In this document: positions 62,140-64,000 of the stretch, piece by piece | Numbering within the stretch: position 1 is the stretch's first letter | Layout: each line of letters opens with the position of its first letter | Source: Triplophysa rosa | Taxonomy: Eukaryota; Chordata; Actinopteri; Cypriniformes; Nemacheilidae | Direction: 5' to 3' | NCBI RefSeq assembly: GCF_024868665.1 | Contig: NC_079899.1 | Coordinates: 24,580,072-24,644,071, forward strand | Length of the DNA: 64,000 nt | Notes under the pieces: model-generated | What the model was told of the DNA's origin: nothing | What the model saw: the letters and a program-made list of their open reading frames with translations, nothing else | The model's database searches: none | Translations under genes and position numbers: made by a program

Positions 62140-62397
62140 TTTGGTGTTACTCAATGAATGGAGATTCATTGATGCGACTCTCTCAGATACTTTCTCTCTC
62201 AGTGGCTTGGTTATTTGTTTGTAGGTTGTGAGGTTCAACATTGCTGGTTCAGGTAACTGAAGACAGGCAGCACATTTCCTGTCAAACCTGCACATAAAAT
62301 TGTGCGATTGTCTTTTTTAATTCATAACATCAAAAACATTTGTGCTTGATAATGGGTCAATTTAGAGTTCGGAAAGTAATGCAATAAAACCACATAC
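62140..62397 (-). other. Possible 3' UTR intron and last exon of the right-edge gene
   Basis: On the minus strand a strong donor (CAGG|GTATGT, exon base 62398) follows the stop by 35 nt. A good acceptor (TTTATGTGCAG) ends at 62288. The intron would be 110 bp. The next exon (from 62287) stays open for about 52 codons in one frame (FDRKCAACLQLPEPAML at the start), ending TAG near 62132. That frame cannot be reached from the upstream reading frame by any donor I saw. Confidence 0.35.
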
Positions 62398-62432
62398 CCT
62401 GATATCGTTCACGTTGTGTGATGAGCCGATGC

Positions 62433-64000
62433 TCAAACTGCATCATCAGATTCTTGTTTAACAGCAGTATCTTGAGGTAAAACATCTGTTTCCATCATTC
62501 GACACTGACCATCTCCAATACCATCTACAGCATCCTCCCAGACATCATCTTCCATCTCAGACTGAGGTTCTGTTGAAGTAGGGAGGGAGCCCTTGGCATT
62601 TTCTTCTAGTGAGATACACTGTAGAACTGATGTCATTACCTCTTTTTCAATCATGGGTTGTGGGTTAACAAGCGTCACAACCATTGAAGCAATAGCTGAT
62701 GTCACAAAATCAGGGGCTACAGCAGGTGTCTCTACTTCTGGAGTTACCTGTAGTGCCTCTGGTGCTGGAGTCCCAGTAGACGTCTCCATCAAATCATCAA
62801 CAACTGCTGAATGTACTGGTGGGGCCACGGCTTCCTCTGAAATGGCAAGCTGTGTTGTAACCTCTTGGATTATGACTGGTGCATCTGCCATTGCAGCTAG
62901 ATTTGATGGGGTTTCCAATGATGATATTTCTACTACCGCAGTCATAGGTGGTATAACTGGATGTGCAGCCTCTTTGACAATCACTGAAACGAGAGCTGGA
63001 GTCTGTACCACAGGGGTCAAATCAGCTGTCTCTGCAACTGTTATTGAGTTTACTGTGGAAAGTTCCACTTCTGGACTCACAACTGATGTTTCTGCTCCTG
63101 CTGGTTTGACTACTGGAGATGCAGTGTGTGTTACAGTTATTGAATCCAGTGCTGATGTTTCGACCACTGGTGTTGCAATTGCAGTTGGCGTCAGTGCTGG
63201 AGTTTCTACTTGCTGGCTCTCAAATAATGTTTCTTCCACTGGATCTGCAGCTTCTGTTACTGTCTCTGAAACCAAAGCAGTTGTTTTATCCACTCGTGTC
63301 ACAACTAATGCCTGTCCCATTGTGGTTACAGTTGTTAATGCTGATGTGATGGAAATAACTGTAGTTTCGACTACTGGGCTCACAACTGATGTCTTTGCCA
63401 CTTGGGTCTCTGCTAGAGTAACTACTACTGGAGGTTCAGCGCTTGGCACTAAAACAACAACTTGTGTCTGTACCACAGGGGTTACAGCTGGTGCCACTAC
63501 AGCTGAATCTACAGTTAGCGTCTCAAGCTTTGGAGTCACATCTGGCACCTCTAGCACTGGGGTCATAGTTGATGTATTTGCCACTAAAGCTTCAGTGGGT
63601 TTTACTGGTGTGACAGAAACAGCTGGTGGTTCTAATACTTGTCCATCACATGATGCTATTGTTCCAGTTACTGTAGCTTCTGCTGTAGATGCACCCTCTG
63701 TTACCCTCACATTTTGCATTTCTTCAACTGGGTCAACCACTGGGTCAACGGGTAGTTCCGCTACCACTAGATTCCCAACAGATGTGTCTTTCGCTGGAGC
63801 TACAACCACGGACTTGCTGTCTAGAGTCATGGCAGGTGTAACTAGATCTAGAGGTACATGGGTAACAGTGGGCACCTCCACATCTTGATTTTCGACCACT
63901 GTGGACAACATTGAGGTATCATTGTCTGTGTTCTGATTCAGTGATGTTACAGTAGAGTCGTGTGTATTAACCGTTCCTGCTATAGATGTAACCACTGGTG
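62433..64000 (-). CDS. akap12: Valine/threonine/proline-rich protein, probable akap12 C-terminus (partial)
   Basis: This minus-strand frame is open from the right edge to TGA at 62433-62435, about 521 codons in one exon. Its 5' part lies beyond the window. The product is low-complexity, rich in V, T, P, A and E, with imperfect repeats of about 25-30 residues built on TPVVET and SITVTE-like motifs. It ends in an acidic tail (SEMEDDVWEDAVDGIGD). The call rests mainly on position: AKAP12 is the neighbour of ZBTB2, convergent, in tetrapods, and it has one very large coding exon. One stretch, VTSAIASMVVTL (62670-62705), fits the spacing of an amphipathic PKA RII-binding helix. I did not recognise a clear AKAP12-specific sequence, so the symbol is tentative. 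Confidence 0.5.
   Translation of the reverse strand, partial: PVVTSIAGTVNTHDSTVTSLNQNTDNDTSMLSTVVENQDVEVPTVTHVPLDLVTPAMTLDSKSVVVAPAKDTSVGNLVVAELPVDPVVDPVEEMQNVRVTEGASTAEATVTGTIASCDGQVLEPPAVSVTPVKPTEALVANTSTMTPVLEVPDVTPKLETLTVDSAVVAPAVTPVVQTQVVVLVPSAEPPVVVTLAETQVAKTSVVSPVVETTVISITSALTTVTTMGQALVVTRVDKTTALVSETVTEAADPVEETLFESQQVETPALTPTAIATPVVETSALDSITVTHTASPVVKPAGAETSVVSPEVELSTVNSITVAETADLTPVVQTPALVSVIVKEAAHPVIPPMTAVVEISSLETPSNLAAMADAPVIIQEVTTQLAISEEAVAPPVHSAVVDDLMETSTGTPAPEALQVTPEVETPAVAPDFVTSAIASMVVTLVNPQPMIEKEVMTSVLQCISLEENAKGSLPTSTEPQSEMEDDVWEDAVDGIGDGQCRMMETDVLPQDTAVKQESDDAV

Noticed and set aside
62593..63888. 431-codon open frame on the plus strand
   Set aside because: It is antisense to the repetitive right-edge coding exon. 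The repeat makes the complementary frame open by composition.
1..64000. tRNA, rRNA, CRISPR or prokaryotic operon features
   Set aside because: No cloverleaf with A/B boxes, rRNA core strings or spaced direct-repeat arrays were recognised. The spaced repeats seen are minisatellites.

Overview
The window is vertebrate nuclear DNA, most likely from a teleost and probably a cypriniform. It has split genes with GT-AG introns, an AT-rich background, CA microsatellites, and many palindromic MITE-like repeats of types common in ray-finned fish, plus a truncated L2/CR1-type LINE and a Tc1 fragment. There are no prokaryotic operons, CRISPR arrays or plasmid features.

Positions 1-49062 (+) are the 3' part of syne1, which encodes nesprin-1, the giant spectrin-repeat protein of the outer nuclear membrane. 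I placed 84 exons by hand. They join in one uninterrupted frame of about 5,444 residues, starting mid-gene at the window edge and ending in a KASH domain at 48816-49062. The C-terminal region keeps the adaptive domain with a kinesin-binding LEWD motif, a 69-bp cassette exon and the KASH transmembrane tail. Introns carry most of the mobile elements and tandem repeats.

Positions 49814-53703 (-) are ccdc170, tail-to-tail with syne1 and complete at about 708 codons. Positions 54170-58122 (+) are rmnd1, a mitochondrial translation factor, head-to-head with ccdc170. Positions 58600-61136 (+) are zbtb2, a BTB/zinc-finger regulator. From 62433 to the right edge (-) is the 3' end of a V/T/P-rich protein, probably akap12, cut by the window.

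Gene order and strands match the tetrapod 6q25-type block (AKAP12-ZBTB2-RMND1-ARMT1-CCDC170-ESR1-SYNE1) in reverse, but esr1 and armt1 are absent from their expected places. This fits one of two teleost genome-duplication copies after differential gene loss. I saw no undescribed biological system. The most interesting items are the collapsed synteny, two GC-AG introns, the conserved cassette exon, a candidate RFX X-box in the ccdc170/rmnd1 intergenic region, nested transposons with readable target-site duplications, and the repetitive tail of the right-edge gene.
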